Assembly (NCBI GenBank): GCA_030268105.1
Contig: BSDZ01000089.1
Span: 2,604,001-2,668,000, forward strand
Source of the DNA: Volvox africanus
Taxonomy: Eukaryota > Chlorophyta > Chlorophyceae > Chlamydomonadales > Volvocaceae
Reading direction: 5' to 3'
DNA length: 64,000 bases
Shown: piece after piece, positions 1 through 12,490 of the stretch
How positions within the stretch are numbered: position 1 is the stretch's first letter
Layout: every line of letters starts with the position of its first letter
The notes under the pieces: model-generated
What the model was told of the DNA's origin: nothing
Seen by the model: the letters and a program-made list of their open reading frames with translations, nothing else
Database searches by the model: none
Made by a program: the position numbers and the translations under genes

Positions 1-361
1 GTCATCCGTCCACCTCCGGGAGGGATTTTAGGGTTTCTTGGGGCAGCCTTTCCTTGTCTCCTGTCGCTCGTAAATGTAAATCTGTGCTTGAAAAAAGGTG
101 GTAATGAGTTACTCTTAAAAATGTCTGGTTCCGGTGCATGACCTGCATCAAAACCCGGATCCATGTTCGGCCCGCCAATTAACCTAATTGACGGTAATGA
201 CAAGGGGCCGCACGTAGCATTGTCGCTGAGGAAGCCACCCGTCCACCCAGGAATACTTCTTCCATCGGGGGAGATCGGGTATTACCGTCTGAGGCTTACG
301 ACCGCAAGCAGGCTAGTCGGGGGCGGCAGGGTGGAAATTGTCATCTGAAACTTGGACGTAC

Positions 362-843
362 CGTGTGAGAAGCAGAGAACGTCTGTGAAATTGGTGTTGT
401 GACCCAGCTGGCCGCGGAGAAGGCTGACCCTGGAAGGGCAGCAGATTGGAGTACTGACGAAATGTGTCGTAGACGTGACACCTGGTTTGCAGCAACATCG
501 GAATATAACAGGATAAGGAACCGATGTCTGCATGAACTGAGAGGAAGATTACCAACTACCAAATACCAACTACTACTTACCACCTTAAAAATCTTGAACA
601 AAATCTATGATTCAAGAATATTTCTGGACATTCCTGGTCGCGTCGTCGTGCACGAAATTCGCACGTCGCCAAAAGCCGTTTCGTCGCGAGCATCGCCAGC
701 TCACCGCTGTCCTGAGTTTCATCTATATCATCTACAAGGATAACGATAAAGTTCGGATGCCGTGCTATAGACGCCGAAACTGTGATGATACCCAGACACA
801 GCATTACATCTAGAAATCGTTTTATTTGTTTTTTTAATTTCAA
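362..843 (-). CDS. Secreted sulfatase (arylsulfatase type), 5' end only
   Basis: Sulfatases hydrolyse sulfate esters using a cysteine converted to formylglycine. Exon 1 begins at 843 with a short basic stretch and a hydrophobic segment (CLGIITVSASIA) that looks like a signal peptide, followed by PNFIVILVDDIDE, the N-terminal sulfatase motif with its metal-binding aspartates. Exon 2 (about 481 to 362) carries HFVSTPICCPSR and VSLLRGQ; CCPSR fits the C-x-P-S-R modification site. HNTNFTDV follows, as in algal arylsulfatases. A GT donor after DETQDS (near 705) joins in phase to the exon at 481. However, the open frame continues through MLATKRLLA, which resembles the conserved MPKTRRLLA segment, so the true donor may lie further downstream. 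The gene continues past the left edge; no further exon could be placed in 1-361. In Volvocales such enzymes are periplasmic or act at the extracellular matrix and are often induced by sulfur starvation (family knowledge). Identity is firm; the substrate is unknown. Confidence 0.8.
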
Positions 844-1951
844 CGATGTACTGGAAGGAAAATTTTACGTACCTCTACGATGGAAGAAAATTTTCAAGGT
901 TTGCTCATTTAATGCAAAGCATGACGTTGGTTGGCCTGGGGTCTTTTGCCGTTATTGAACAAAAGGGTAGTACATATAACTTGGGGGTGCAATTTGAAAC
1001 CTTGCAACGGGGCACGGCGTTTGGCCAAGTACGTAAGATTTATGTAAGATGCTTAGTAGCAATTTCCATCAGACTGATGCAGCCCTGACTCGAGGGGTTG
1101 TGGATGTAGCCACTACGAAAAGAGCTTTATTGGTTCAGTTTAGCGGTTAACGGTCGGCCTTTATGTTTGGCTGGTGGGGAGGGATCGCACCCATTGACAT
1201 TATCTGAACCCTTTAAATTCACACCCCACACCACCCCGGCTCCGGTAATTATGGTCAAGCCCGTCGCTTACCTCATCGTTCATCTGTTTGTATATACTCA
1301 GTCCTCGTAAGGAAATAGGAAAAATCACTGGTTGTAACCACTGACCTTTATGCCTTTCAACCAGTGCGCGCAGATAGGCACCATACGCATAATCGGGGGT
1401 CTACGAAGTATTCGCTCATTGTTTTGCGTGACCCCGTTCGTCCGAAGGAAATGTTATTAATAGTAGCCCAATACTTTGCATACAATTGAACACGCAGAAC
1501 GGCGTTAAACACGGCTTTCACTCGTAATGCCGTTGCATCGCAGGTTGTGGATGGCAAGCAAACTTGATTTGCCGTTCAGCGGACAATAAACGTGCAGGAA
1601 AGCTTTATAGCTCCGCCTTGGGCCGTTTTGCCGCACGCCGGGCCTCCACCTACAAGGGGAAGGATCGTATTCATGCCCATAACATTTAAATAGATGCTGG
1701 GAAGGATGTTCCTTAAGTAGCACGGACAGCAAAGTCACTCATCATTAGCAGCTCTGCCCATGATATTTGGCTACCACCTACCCTTTCACGGTTATGTCCG
1801 ATGTATCTATTCCTCCATTCAGCGCTGTAATCCCATCGCATTTTGCCGCTACTGACTGGCAGGGGGCACTAGGTCCCGGCATAAAACCTGAGGTCTTGTA
1901 ATTCATGCGTCAACATTCTTCTTTATCATATTGTAATCCTATCCTGGTCCA
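844..1951. other. Intergenic, no gene seen
   Basis: This lies between the start of the sulfatase gene (minus strand) and the stop of the COBW gene (minus strand). Open frames are short, with no domain, signal peptide or matched splice sites. It should contain the sulfatase promoter (just above 843) and the COBW 3' UTR. I saw no clear regulatory motif. Confidence 0.5.
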
Positions 1952-4900
1952 TCAATCGCAACCCACGCCAATGAAAGCTACCATCTCGTTGTACGCCCGT
2001 TTCACCTCGGGGTGCGGCGGGTCGGCCTCTGCTGCCCAGCGTTCCTTATACTTCACCATCTCTCCGTCCGTCAGCAAGGCACTATCGAGCTGGGCGCTAA
2101 TTTTGGCCTGAGGGGAGAATGAGGTACAGAGCATGAGGTTGTGAGATTTTGACGTAAACGTTTGTAAACTTGGAGAACGTATTTAACATTGATTCATAAA
2201 CCGCGTTATACGGTAAAATAAACCCAGTGTACACCCGTGTGTAAAATAGCCGTGCATCAGCCATACACTACCCACCTCATCCATGTTGACTCCAATAAAC
2301 ACAATCTCCTGCCGACGATCTCCCAGGTCGGTAGCCTCGTCAAAGTCCTGCGAGAGAGCACACAAGGAGGGATCAGTGCTGAGCGTGCGGGTAGGTAGGG
2401 GACTGGGAGATCCGGCAGGGAGGGGAGGGTTGGGCGAAAATATTGAACCGCAGCTGCAGGCCAGGGTTGCCATGTACACATAACGTGAAAATGTTAGGAA
2501 AGCAGGTCGGGCACAGTGTCCTCGCAAAATGCATTGGCAAACTTTGGGTGCCACAAGCACACAGAGGCAGGTGACATCAGCGTACTGGAAGCATTCCAGT
2601 ACGTATGGGCGTGGAGATATCTTTCCCCGGGGCAAGGGGGAGAGGGCGTGGTTACGTTTTACGCAAGCAATACCGGATTCCATATGAGGGCCAGACGAGT
2701 AAACAGGGAGGCTTGAAAGCTGCAGGATTTAATGCATGTTGTGAGGAGCTTGGCAGGGCGCCTCTGTAGTTACTGTAGCAGATGGGGAAAGATTGCTGAG
2801 GCAGTCCCACTGGCTATGGCGAATCTGACTATACGCAACAACTCCCCCGCTAAATCGTTGGTTAAGCGTCCTTGTGCACCGCGCCTAGAAAAGCAGGCTT
2901 AGTGGATCGGGCAGAAAGAAGGACATTCGGGAGATCGGCCAGGGAGCAGGTAGGGCCCATGCAGGAGGGGTCGGGGGAGATCGGGGAGGGAGAAGGGGCA
3001 GGCGAAAAAATACAAAATCAGGGCGATAGGAAGGAGGAGGCTAATAAGAACAGGGAAAAGGAGGGGTAGCGGCGCGCCAGCCACTGGGCCCATTCATCAC
3101 TTACGTTGAGGATGATGTCCTGCTGTGCGGAATCGGTGGGCCAGTCTTCTGACGGCACCGCTGCCCACCAATCGCCCTCATCGCGAATTTCGAAGTGCTG
3201 CCCCGCGTGGCTCCAGTAGTAGGCAGTGGCGTGGCTTGAAGACAACCACATGAAGCCCTTGGAGCGCATCACTGTGTGGAGAAGTTTAAATCCAATCACT
3301 CTTTAAAACGAAACCCTTGGACTTACGGCCATGATTTCCATTTTTTGTTACTAATATCAGCAGTCTCAGCATTAGTAGTGTTAACAACACAATTCAATAT
3401 TGTGTGAGCGTGCGGGTAAGAAATCAAGCAAATGGGAGCCAAATTATGCTTTGAAATGTGTGAATAGGGAAAGGCACGAACCCGAGAATAAGGGACCACA
3501 CATTAAATACTTTGGCCGATTCCCCAGGGCGGAAGGCATAGCTAAGGGCTTCCAACATGTCCATTCTAAGAACCCCTCCAAAGCTGAACCGAGCTACCGC
3601 TGGGTGGGACTTTCGCAATCAGGAAACCATGCACTTCCTGCACGACGGAGTTCATATAGCTTAACCTAGGCCTTTCTTGCTCACCCGTCTTGATAGGGCT
3701 GTCTCCCTCCGCGGGCGCCTCCCCGTCGATGGCCTGGTTGACGGTTACAGGCAGCCATTTCAGCACCATCTCCTTGAGCCTGAAGACCATCCCCGCCAGG
3801 AAAAAGGGTGATGGAAAGTCGCAAGGGCATGTTAATGCAGTGTAGCCCACAACGCGCATGATTATACTAAAACGCAGATAGCACGCAAATGCTGAAGTGT
3901 ACGCGACTTCCCTACATATAAGCCATGAAATATGGTCTTACTGGCTTGCTGTGCGCTGGAAAGCTGCTGGGACTGAGACGAAGAAGTAAATGAGAGTAAC
4001 AAAAGCTCTGAAAGTGAAGACAGAATGTTAAACTGAAGAGCTGTCACTGATAGGGCAAACCGTAAGGCTGCCGTACATAATCCAGCTTAAAGGCTATAGT
4101 CACAGGCTGCCGCATCTAAGCTCAAAATTCCAAAGATATTGCTAAAATGCGAGCGTTTTGGTCTTTTGGATTGCTGACGTTTGCCATGGCGTAAATACGC
4201 GCCAGTTTTGGTTGCGTCACCCATCCCACATTACATTCACGTCACCCATCCCACGCCCCACGTACAGACGAATATGTTTTGAAATGCCACGTCGGAAAGA
4301 ACACTCCTTATAGTAAAGTCATATGTGCTTCTTTAAATAAGACTACCTCTGTGGGTGAAATGGCCGTCGGCGAGAGTATACGAAGTTGCGGATACCGAAG
4401 CGTTTTGCGGCACGTGTCTCCTCACGCTCATGATGGTGATGATGGTGGTGATGCTTGTGCCCCTCCAACTCCTCTTCATTACACGCCTGGAGAGATGGAC
4501 AAAAGCCACAAGATGAGCAGTGGGGGCAGCGATAAATGCACAGCGGAACCGGAGGGTAGTGATGGTGGCGTGGAGGGACAGCAGGATGGGTAATGATGGC
4601 ATGCAAGCCATTCAGAGCTGAAAAGATAATTTTCGAAAGCATCGCCACGTTCGAGCTCCTTATCCCCAAGCCATAAAAAAGAGTTGCGCCGTCCCCACAT
4701 CAAGGCCTCAAAGCACGTCAAGCCAAGGCGGTCCAGCTCTGCCAAAGCCTGGAACCACTGTCTGGGTGTAGCCCATTCGCCCCTTAACCCAACCTAGTAG
4801 AGGCCTGTCGTCCTCACTTCACAGTTTTCATGGCGCTGCCCATCCTCCTCGTGGGCGTGCTTGTGCTTGTGGTGGTGATGATGATGATGGTCGTGCATGT

Positions 4901-7900
4901 CGCCATCCGCCTTCTCCTCTGCGCATGCCTGTTGACGAGCCACCGGAATGACAGCAGCGTCAGCAGGAGGCAACGAGAGGTATTACATGGCGTAAAGAAA
5001 GACCTAGCAAAAACACATTAAGCTAGCCCAAGAACCATTGCGACAAGGCAGCGGCAAGCTACATGGGGCCTGTTACGAGGCTGATCGAGTTGATGACCAA
5101 GGATGATGTTTGGAATAGGTGGGGCGAGCTCAGGCCTGATTAAAGATGCCCATCCAACTAGGGCTATAATACAAGAGCTATCATCCTGGCACAAGGCACC
5201 CACCTTGCAGTCCTCCACCTTCTCGCTCTCGGCGTGTTTGTGTTCGTGCTTGTGGCCATGTTTGTGTTCGTGCTTATGGTCACCGCCATGCCCATGGCCG
5301 TGCTTGCAGGCCTAGAACGGAGATGCGGGTGCGTTCCAAGCGCGTAAATTTGATGAATCATAGGCGCTGTTGCAAGGCAATGCTCCATCCAACATACGTC
5401 AAGGTAATAAAAACATAAATGAGGATATAGCTTGGACTTTGGACAGCTAGCCAACACGCCATGCAGATGGGTCAGGATAAGGGAGCTGTCTAAAGCATTG
5501 CAGACCATTGCGATATGGCAGGAGACGTCCAAGCCGCACACCAAGGCTAACAAGACTTGGTATTCAGCAGGCCGGCACCGGCTGTCCACCACAGGCCCTC
5601 CTACTACTCTTCTGACGTGCGACTTCAGCCCAACACCCATTAACCGACAAATCGCGGGGTTCGAGGCCCAACATAAGGCCCACCTCGCAGTCGTCTCCCT
5701 TGCCATGCTCGTGTTCATGGTTGTGCTTCTCCTTTGCGCGCTTCTCCTCTTCCTCTTGAGCCTACATGCGGAGAAGGGGCCCCACGTAGGGTATACGATT
5801 TAATTCACGGCCACCATAGGACGACAAAATACCGAGCAGTACTCGCCAGAAGCTCAAATGCTGCCGTTGCAGTGCATTCTTCAAGTCCTGTCCAAATGAC
5901 CCTAAGCCCGTATGGCGGTAAGACTTAATCATGTCATTCCTTGAATTCAGGGATTTCGCGCCTCAAGGGGACAGAAAAAATCAGTAAAATGCAAAAACCT
6001 TACATGCAACACCAGACGCGCCCATGTCACAAGAACGCAAGCCTCCTTGCAGGGTAGCAGCAAGCCATCCGGCACACTGGCGTTTCGTCAACCAACCCGT
6101 CCCGAAGACGCACCATGCGGTTCTTGGCAGCTGCCACAGCTCCACGGTGCTGCCCCTCGATGTTGAGCTTAGCCACCACGCTGTGCATGGTGCGACCAAA
6201 CACGCGCTCAATGGGAACCTGAAACGGCGGCCGACCACAAACGCAATCACATCAGGATTAGTGACAACGGGAAGCCAAGTCATCAGAAGGAAACGGGATC
6301 AGTGATAGCAGCCCAATCCGTACCCCAAACTAAATTGCAAGGATATCCGTGCGTGCAAACAGAAGACGCGGGTGTGCGGGTGGATGTTGAACTGAAATAC
6401 ATTAAAGAGTGTTACCTAGTTCCCTGCCTCACATCTAATGTATTCCATATGCATTCTTTCCAAAAGGAACACTGAGCGATCTAGCCTGCAAACTTACCAT
6501 CGTTCGGGGCCACTAGCATGCGACCGACTAGCGCGATGGCATCAGCCGCGAAAAACCCTGTGATGCCCTCACCTTGCCGTGAACGCATGGGATGATGGTA
6601 GCCAGTGGATTGAGTGATGCCACAATGGCGCTCAATTCCTCCCTCTGGGCCTCGTCCAGCATGTCGGTTTTGTTCAGCACCACAAAGTCGGCGCACCTGC
6701 CGGTGGCCAACAGGGCACACTTTGACCCAAGACGCTTGGGGCACATTTACTTCGGCAAACCTAATCTGGAAGTTCCTCTGTTATCTGGATCCCCTCAGCT
6801 GTAGTATCACACTCATTCCTCTTCATCCTCTCATTTGGGCGGGACCCTCTCGATCTCAATTCCCGAATGCAGAGCATGACCCACATCCCCGCACCCGTGC
6901 AAGGCTTCAAACGCACATCATCCTCCATGGTTCAATCGCTGCATGTGAACGTGCATGTTAGAAGATCCTCATCGCTCTCCTGCGGATAGTAGCCCACCCA
7001 TCTCCTGCTCCTGTGAAACTTAACCGTCCCGGAACGCACCACCATGCAAACGTGTTCTTGCTGGGCCCCTCCCACTCGCTCACTCAATCTGCTCGACCAG
7101 CAGGTCCACCACGGGCCTCAGGCCGCCCCCTTCGCCAAGATCGGGCCGCTGGGCCAGGCACGCGCGAGTGGCCCAGTCCTTGAGGAACGTTCCGCAGTCG
7201 ACAACCTGTAAGAGACGGAAACGCAGGACTCGTGTAGAAGCAATGGTAATGACCCGCCAACACTTTCGATACCCAGCGCTCCTAAATACAATATACCCAA
7301 ATCAAGCACCAACTAGTTACGATGGTAACCATGCATTGAAAGACTCAATGGCGTATTGTACACGTCATGATTGGTACGTGTAGGCACAAGCAAGTACAGG
7401 CACCCGGCCAACCAATACCCCACTCGGCGCGCAACTCCGTCTACACTTCACGGTTTAATTTTATCAATCCTCATCCATCCCCTTTACCGGTCCGCACCGT
7501 GACAAGCGTGTCTAGCTCTATCCGGTCCAGCAGCGGGTGACCCTGGCGGCAAACAATGGTGGCGAAAAGAATGGAAAAAAGGAATAGGCACCATCGGAGA
7601 TACAACCTTTACCATGAGTGCCAGCAATAAATCTTCCGTCATCTGCCGGCGGCCCTGAATATCCCTCTCTCCTAGCCTGCCTTGAGTCCGTTTGTTAACT
7701 CTTAAAAAGGTGTTCCAACCAGCCTCCTCTCTTTAAACTGCCGGTCAGCTACCGCCCGACTAGTGGGCGAGTCGCTGGATGCAGTTTCCACTAATTGCAC
7801 CGAAATCCCCTTTGGCGATTGGCGGAGACTTTTGTGCGGTGTTAAGGCTTGCACGTGGTGTAAAGCTGCGTAAACTGGGTTTGCTTGTGGCGCTAGTCTA

Positions 7901-9202
7901 GCCCGGGACCCGGACAACGAGTATTATTTTTTTTCGACTAATTTTTTTACAATTACGATTACGAAGCTGGCAATGTACACCGACTGGACATTTCTACGAG
8001 AACTTCCGATAGCAAATGGTTGCGCGGTGTCCGTAAGACTTTCTCTTTACTCTCAAGCAATGGAACTGGCCAACCGTCGCGTGAAGGTGAGGTAGAAATC
8101 TTGTCGTTCCACAGCAGCTGTCCAAGGCCAAACGACCTTCCACGACCTAATTCACGATGCCCACTCTTTGGTGTCCAGGGCCACGGGCCGCTTTTCTCCG
8201 TATCAACCCTGAAGAATCGGCTGCCGACGTAACCCAGATTCACGACCCTGTGCGCACGTATGTGGCAACGAATGCGCCGTTTCCATGTGCCAAAAAGAGT
8301 TGTTGGCTTCCTGAAGCACATGTTTCCTTCCCTTCTTTCATTTCATGCTGGTTCACTCAAGCCTGAGGTGCGCCCCACCATCCCCAGTCCTCGCCCCCAG
8401 GCAAAGCGTCCCTACCGCCATCTCCGCCTCGTTAAATTTGTCCCGGATATTTTGTGGCTCCGCCACTCCGCTGTTCTCCAGCACGATTCTGCGCGGTGTA
8501 GAGGCCCCCGAGTCGATGAATGTCACGATGAGGAAGGAGAACCAAACCCAGGCACTCCAAGCCAGCTTACCGCGCATACGGCTCGCCCCTTTTGTCGGCG
8601 AGTGCCAGGACTTGTTCAAATGAGGCAAAGAGCTCGTCCTGAATGTTGCAGCCTGTACGCACACCGAGCACCAGATACCAGACAACGTTTAAAAAGTGGC
8701 GAGGTGTGCCGTTGCGGATTGTGGGCTCACCGGAGGGCCCACAAGAGATGCCACATATCACCACATCTGTTACACATACGATTCACCCTCTACCTATGTC
8801 AAACCATCAACCATGTCTGTGAAAGAGGATACAACCTGCCTCATCGTTGGAATAAATCCTTGAACGCCCGCGTACTTACAAGCGCAACCATTTGCCAACT
8901 CAATTGTGTCAGTAAGATCAGCTGTGGTGTTGTTTGAAGCACGACTCTTGTCATTACGAACCAGCTTCGCATCGATGTTAACCGAGGCGACGTCGTTTAC
9001 AATGCACGCGATCTTCTCCGAGGAGTTTTCCAAGACGTAGCGCAGCAGTGTTGTCTTACCTATGAAGTTGAAATAACGAACGTAAAACTTGCACTTATTT
9101 CGGTCAGAGATTAATTTTTTTCTTCTGAAACCTCCCACCTGCGCCTAGGAAGCCGCTGAGCATGGTAACCGGCGTTCGCCGAAGAACAGATGATTCAGCC
9201 AT
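1952..9202 (-). CDS. COBW/G3E-family GTPase, zinc metallochaperone type, with His-rich loop
   Basis: G3E GTPases of the COBW group hydrolyse GTP to deliver a metal, usually zinc, to client proteins. The start is ATG at 9200-9202. Exon 1 ends in GFLGA at 9139 and exon 2 (9059-8880) continues GKTTLL, giving a split P-loop GFLGAGKTTLL. Then come ELANGCAC joined to C in the next exon (the GCxCC metal site), IVLENSGVAEP, LDTLVTV plus VDCGTFL, VVLNKTDML (the NKxD guanine motif) and LNIEGQHRGAV. Four His-rich exons follow (5761-5684, 5311-5204, 4928-4818, 4486-4347). The last of these enters the COBW C-terminal domain at RFGIRNFVYSRRRPFHPQ. That domain continues through RSKGFMWLSS, EIRDEGDWWAAVP and RRQEIVFIGVNMDE to a stop at 1952. 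All joins I checked keep phase. About 13 exons are recognised; the exact edges of those between about 7600 and 6000 and near 3950 are less sure. The organelle and client protein are unknown. Confidence 0.88.
4347..5761 (-). repeat. Repeated His-rich exons in the COBW gene
   Basis: Four consecutive exons (5761-5684, 5311-5204, 4928-4818, 4486-4347) have the same plan: a start of A-Q or A-C, an acidic/basic linker and a His-rich run (HNHEHEHGKG; HGHKHEHKH; HDHHHHHHHKHKHAH; HKHHHHHHHH). The first three end in Cys plus Glu or Lys, and all three junctions are phase 0. Splicing creates CEAC, CKAC and CEAC, so each junction completes a CxxC pair next to a His run. I infer exon duplication. The fourth exon also carries the start of the C-terminal domain. 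Confidence 0.8.
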
Positions 9203-12200
9203 CTGGAACGCCAGGTCCTTGAAATCTCTTAACGTCGATTGAGAAGGACCGCGTTCGCTACAAGCTCCTAAAGGCTTCAGGAAGTCTGAAGATGCGTAAT
9301 CAATAATAAGCGAGGAATTGTGTCAGGAAGTTCCGTTCTTTTAAGACCATGACGCGTCCGGAAGTGCGCCTGTGACCTGTACTGTCACATGGGCTGTACA
9401 GAGAGGTATATTGTACGGGCGTCAACCCTCAACGAGGCCTTACGAGTTCGTGAAGCTTGTAACAATCATACTCATTATCATTATTAACTGTGTAAAACAA
9501 AAATAGGCTTGAATCTTAAGAAAAGGAAACGGAAATATTATTATAAGCTCGTTATTTTTTGGCTCTGAGGCTGTCTGAATAGTGATTGTAGAAGATCTTC
9601 ATGCCTGCTTTATGGACCAGATGGACTCCACGAGTGCAGCACATAATTTACACAGTCCTCACTTTCTCGAAGACTGCTATGTTGATCCTCTAGATAGCTA
9701 AGCTTTCTAATCCATTGAGTCCCATTCTCACTTCGCCGACGACTGTGCACAGCGAGCCGCTCCGGCCATTCCCAGATCCCAAGATCCACCACTTTACTCC
9801 CATAAAGGCTGCCACCCCTCCGACCACCCTTCTAGAGTCCCAAGATTCCCTTCCCCTCTGCACTATTTACGGCTGTCACTCTGGCCACTCCTAACTCTGG
9901 CCATTTCCCTAAACTCCCCCTCCTCCACCAGGCGAAGGCAAGGAGACTGGCATTACGCAGGCCTGCTCATTCCCAGTGTCCCCAGATTCCTGGCCTCCTT
10001 GGCCTGCAGACTGATGCTACAGTGGAGGCTCCCCCAGAATCTCCATAGCCCCTTGACTTGCCATCTGGAAACGTCCCCTAAGTCCCCAGCGTCCAGTCCC
10101 TACTACTAAGACTGTTGCCATTACGGCCACTCCTGCAGAGAGAGTGCCTCGTCCCTGTTTGCCAGTTGACTGCTGCCAAACCAGCAATATTCTCAACAGC
10201 TTACAGAGCCCCGTTCCCTGGAGATTGCTGCCAGTCCGTCCAGCAACAGTCATCCCTACTTTTTATCCCCGGGGACATTGCATATTTGGCCACCACGCCA
10301 GAAGTCCTCAGAGTCTTAATAAACGAACTCTTCGTAACTAGCTGCCATAAATTTCCTTGGAGTGCTTACAGTCCCCTCCTCTCTCCTGACACTGTTACTA
10401 ATGTAGCCCCTTGCACAGAGTTCCTAAAGTCTGCTCGCGCCCCAGCCATACCATCAGAAAGGTGCGAGTCCCCCCTTTCCCATGTAGGCAGCTACCAATC
10501 CAGCCAGATTCCCCTTTCTTCTTTTGTCTGCAGTTGACGGCTGCCATTCCGGCTCTCTTACCAGAGTCCCCATGGTCACTCCCCTGGAGCCCCTCCAGGT
10601 CGTCTAGCCTTCTCTGCAGAAGACTGCATTCACTTGAACCACTCGCCTAGTGTCCCCTCAGTTCCCTCGGTGTCGGCCGAGCTGTGATTGTCATCCTTGA
10701 GCTGCATGCATGCCGGACGACTGTTCGGTGTTGATGTATACGTAGCTGCATGGCTAGCGTGTTATAACAGGGCCTTCTGGACATCGTTACAAACAGATTC
10801 GGCATTACTCCCGGCTGAGTTGTCCACGAGTCCAGCTCAACTCCATATCCTTATTAATGGTACGTCGCATCTTAAGTACCGCCGGGAACCGTAGGAAGTA
10901 CTGAGACACCCTGATTAGCACCAGGATACGCGCGCCTCCCCTCATATCTAACCCCTGCAACTGAACTCGAAACGTCACAGCCATCCTTTATAAATGCTTG
11001 AAATGGACCTATTCATGGTTACCGGCGTCTTACCAAGGCCCCTCGGTAGCTGGCTACCTTGATAGGTAGATTGGTAATTTGCACATACAGGGGCCACCGT
11101 ATTTTTCCACGCATTTGCGTAATACATGCGCAGATGAATGGATGGCGCTATCACACATCGCCCAAGTCACGGTTTTACTAAAATCTAATCTCCACTGGCA
11201 CACCACAGCCTAACTTCCTCATGCCAAAGCAAAACAGAGCAAGTGAATGCAAGTGAAGTAATAAGATATAAGCCACGATTTCCAAGTAAGTAGGAAGCGC
11301 GAAAGGATATATTCTGACTTGGGCGGTTGCTTGGATGCAAGCTACTTAAAAGAAGTGACCCAAGCTCAGGAGTTTGCGGAAAGCCAATCATGAGACTAGA
11401 CCCCAGCAAAATCTCAATCACGGCCAATATCAAGCCTTGAAAAGACGCGTTGATGATGCATGTATGGCTGGCTGACAAACCCCCCTACATGAATGCTTGC
11501 GGCGGGTATACTTCCAGAAGGTAGATCCAGTGACAAGATGTTGATGAATCATGAATCGCTGATATGCAGGTCAGCAGTGCATAAATAAATACATCGTCGT
11601 CGCGCAGCTGACTTACGACAGTATTACGTAATAGACAGCACAAGACGCACACACCCAAGCAAGCATAGCAAGCGAAGCCAACCATTGTTTAGGGTGCGTT
11701 CCCCTGTGTGCACCTCTCATCATCCGATTACCTTTCACACTTTTACACCGGGATTCGGTGGCGCTTAGTGGCCTCTGAGGTGCGAGCCGGCGGCGAACAG
11801 TCAGGCAGGAAATAGGATGCCGAGCGAGTGAGCGCTTTGTCTGCAGGCAGGCATGCAGTACCAATGATGCAGGTTTCGCCCGTATGCCCCGTACGCGCGG
11901 ATCTCAGTCATTGGCGCACATAGGGGTTGGGTTGCTCTTGCTGTCCCCTCGGCCCCAAGTATATGATTGGATTCCGATCCGTACAAAGCAACCAGATGCA
12001 CCAATAGTGCATCAATGAACTGCCACACCTTAACTCCAGACATCGCATCCGTACCATGCATCGTGCTCTATCTTGTCCGCCACTACTGATGCTGCCGCAA
12101 CCAGAATTGGCCGTTGGTATTTCTTGCCGATCTGCAGCTTGTTGGTGGCGTCCAGGCCTGACAAACATGGACCCTAAGTTCATTATCCAGCTGGAGGAGC

Positions 12201-12490
12201 ACTCCCGCCCCTCAGCATCACCAGCGACCCGCGTCCATCGCTCGAACAGAATCAGCACTCGCAGACATTTGCAACCTAATACGTTTACAAGCACATCCAT
12301 TGCATTGACGTATGAAGGCGTCGGATGGGCGCACCATGTAGCTTATTGATCCGATTCCTGATATTTCAATAACGTTACCTAAAAGGATAAATTGTTAGTG
12401 CAAGTTAGGCATTGTAATTTCGTCAACCCCCATCATACACGTCCCCCCCAAGAAGGACCTTGTTGCAGTGCTTTCCTACCACGGCAACGG
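9203..12490. other. Intergenic; degenerate C/T-rich repetitive stretch around 9750-10680
   Basis: No exon with a recognisable domain was found on either strand. Between about 9750 and 10680 the plus strand is C/T-rich and repeatedly returns to short phrases such as CTGCCATT, GGCCACTCC, CCAGAGTCCCC and GAGTCCC at irregular spacing, as in a decayed minisatellite or low-complexity repeat. The COBW promoter should lie just above 9203. The M11 protease 3' UTR should lie just below 12491; a minus-strand TGTAA, the green-algal polyadenylation word, occurs at 12285-12289. Confidence 0.45.
12285..12289 (-). terminator. Candidate polyadenylation signal TGTAA
   Basis: TGTAA on the minus strand lies about 200 bases downstream of the metalloprotease stop. 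TGTAA is the usual polyadenylation signal in volvocine algae. The distance is reasonable, but the word is short and could occur by chance. Confidence 0.3.

Noticed and set aside
2580..2602. 9-bp inverted repeat around a 5-base loop (CGTACTGGA)
   Set aside because: Short arms of this size occur by chance many times in 64 kb; it lies in a COBW intron and has no supporting context.
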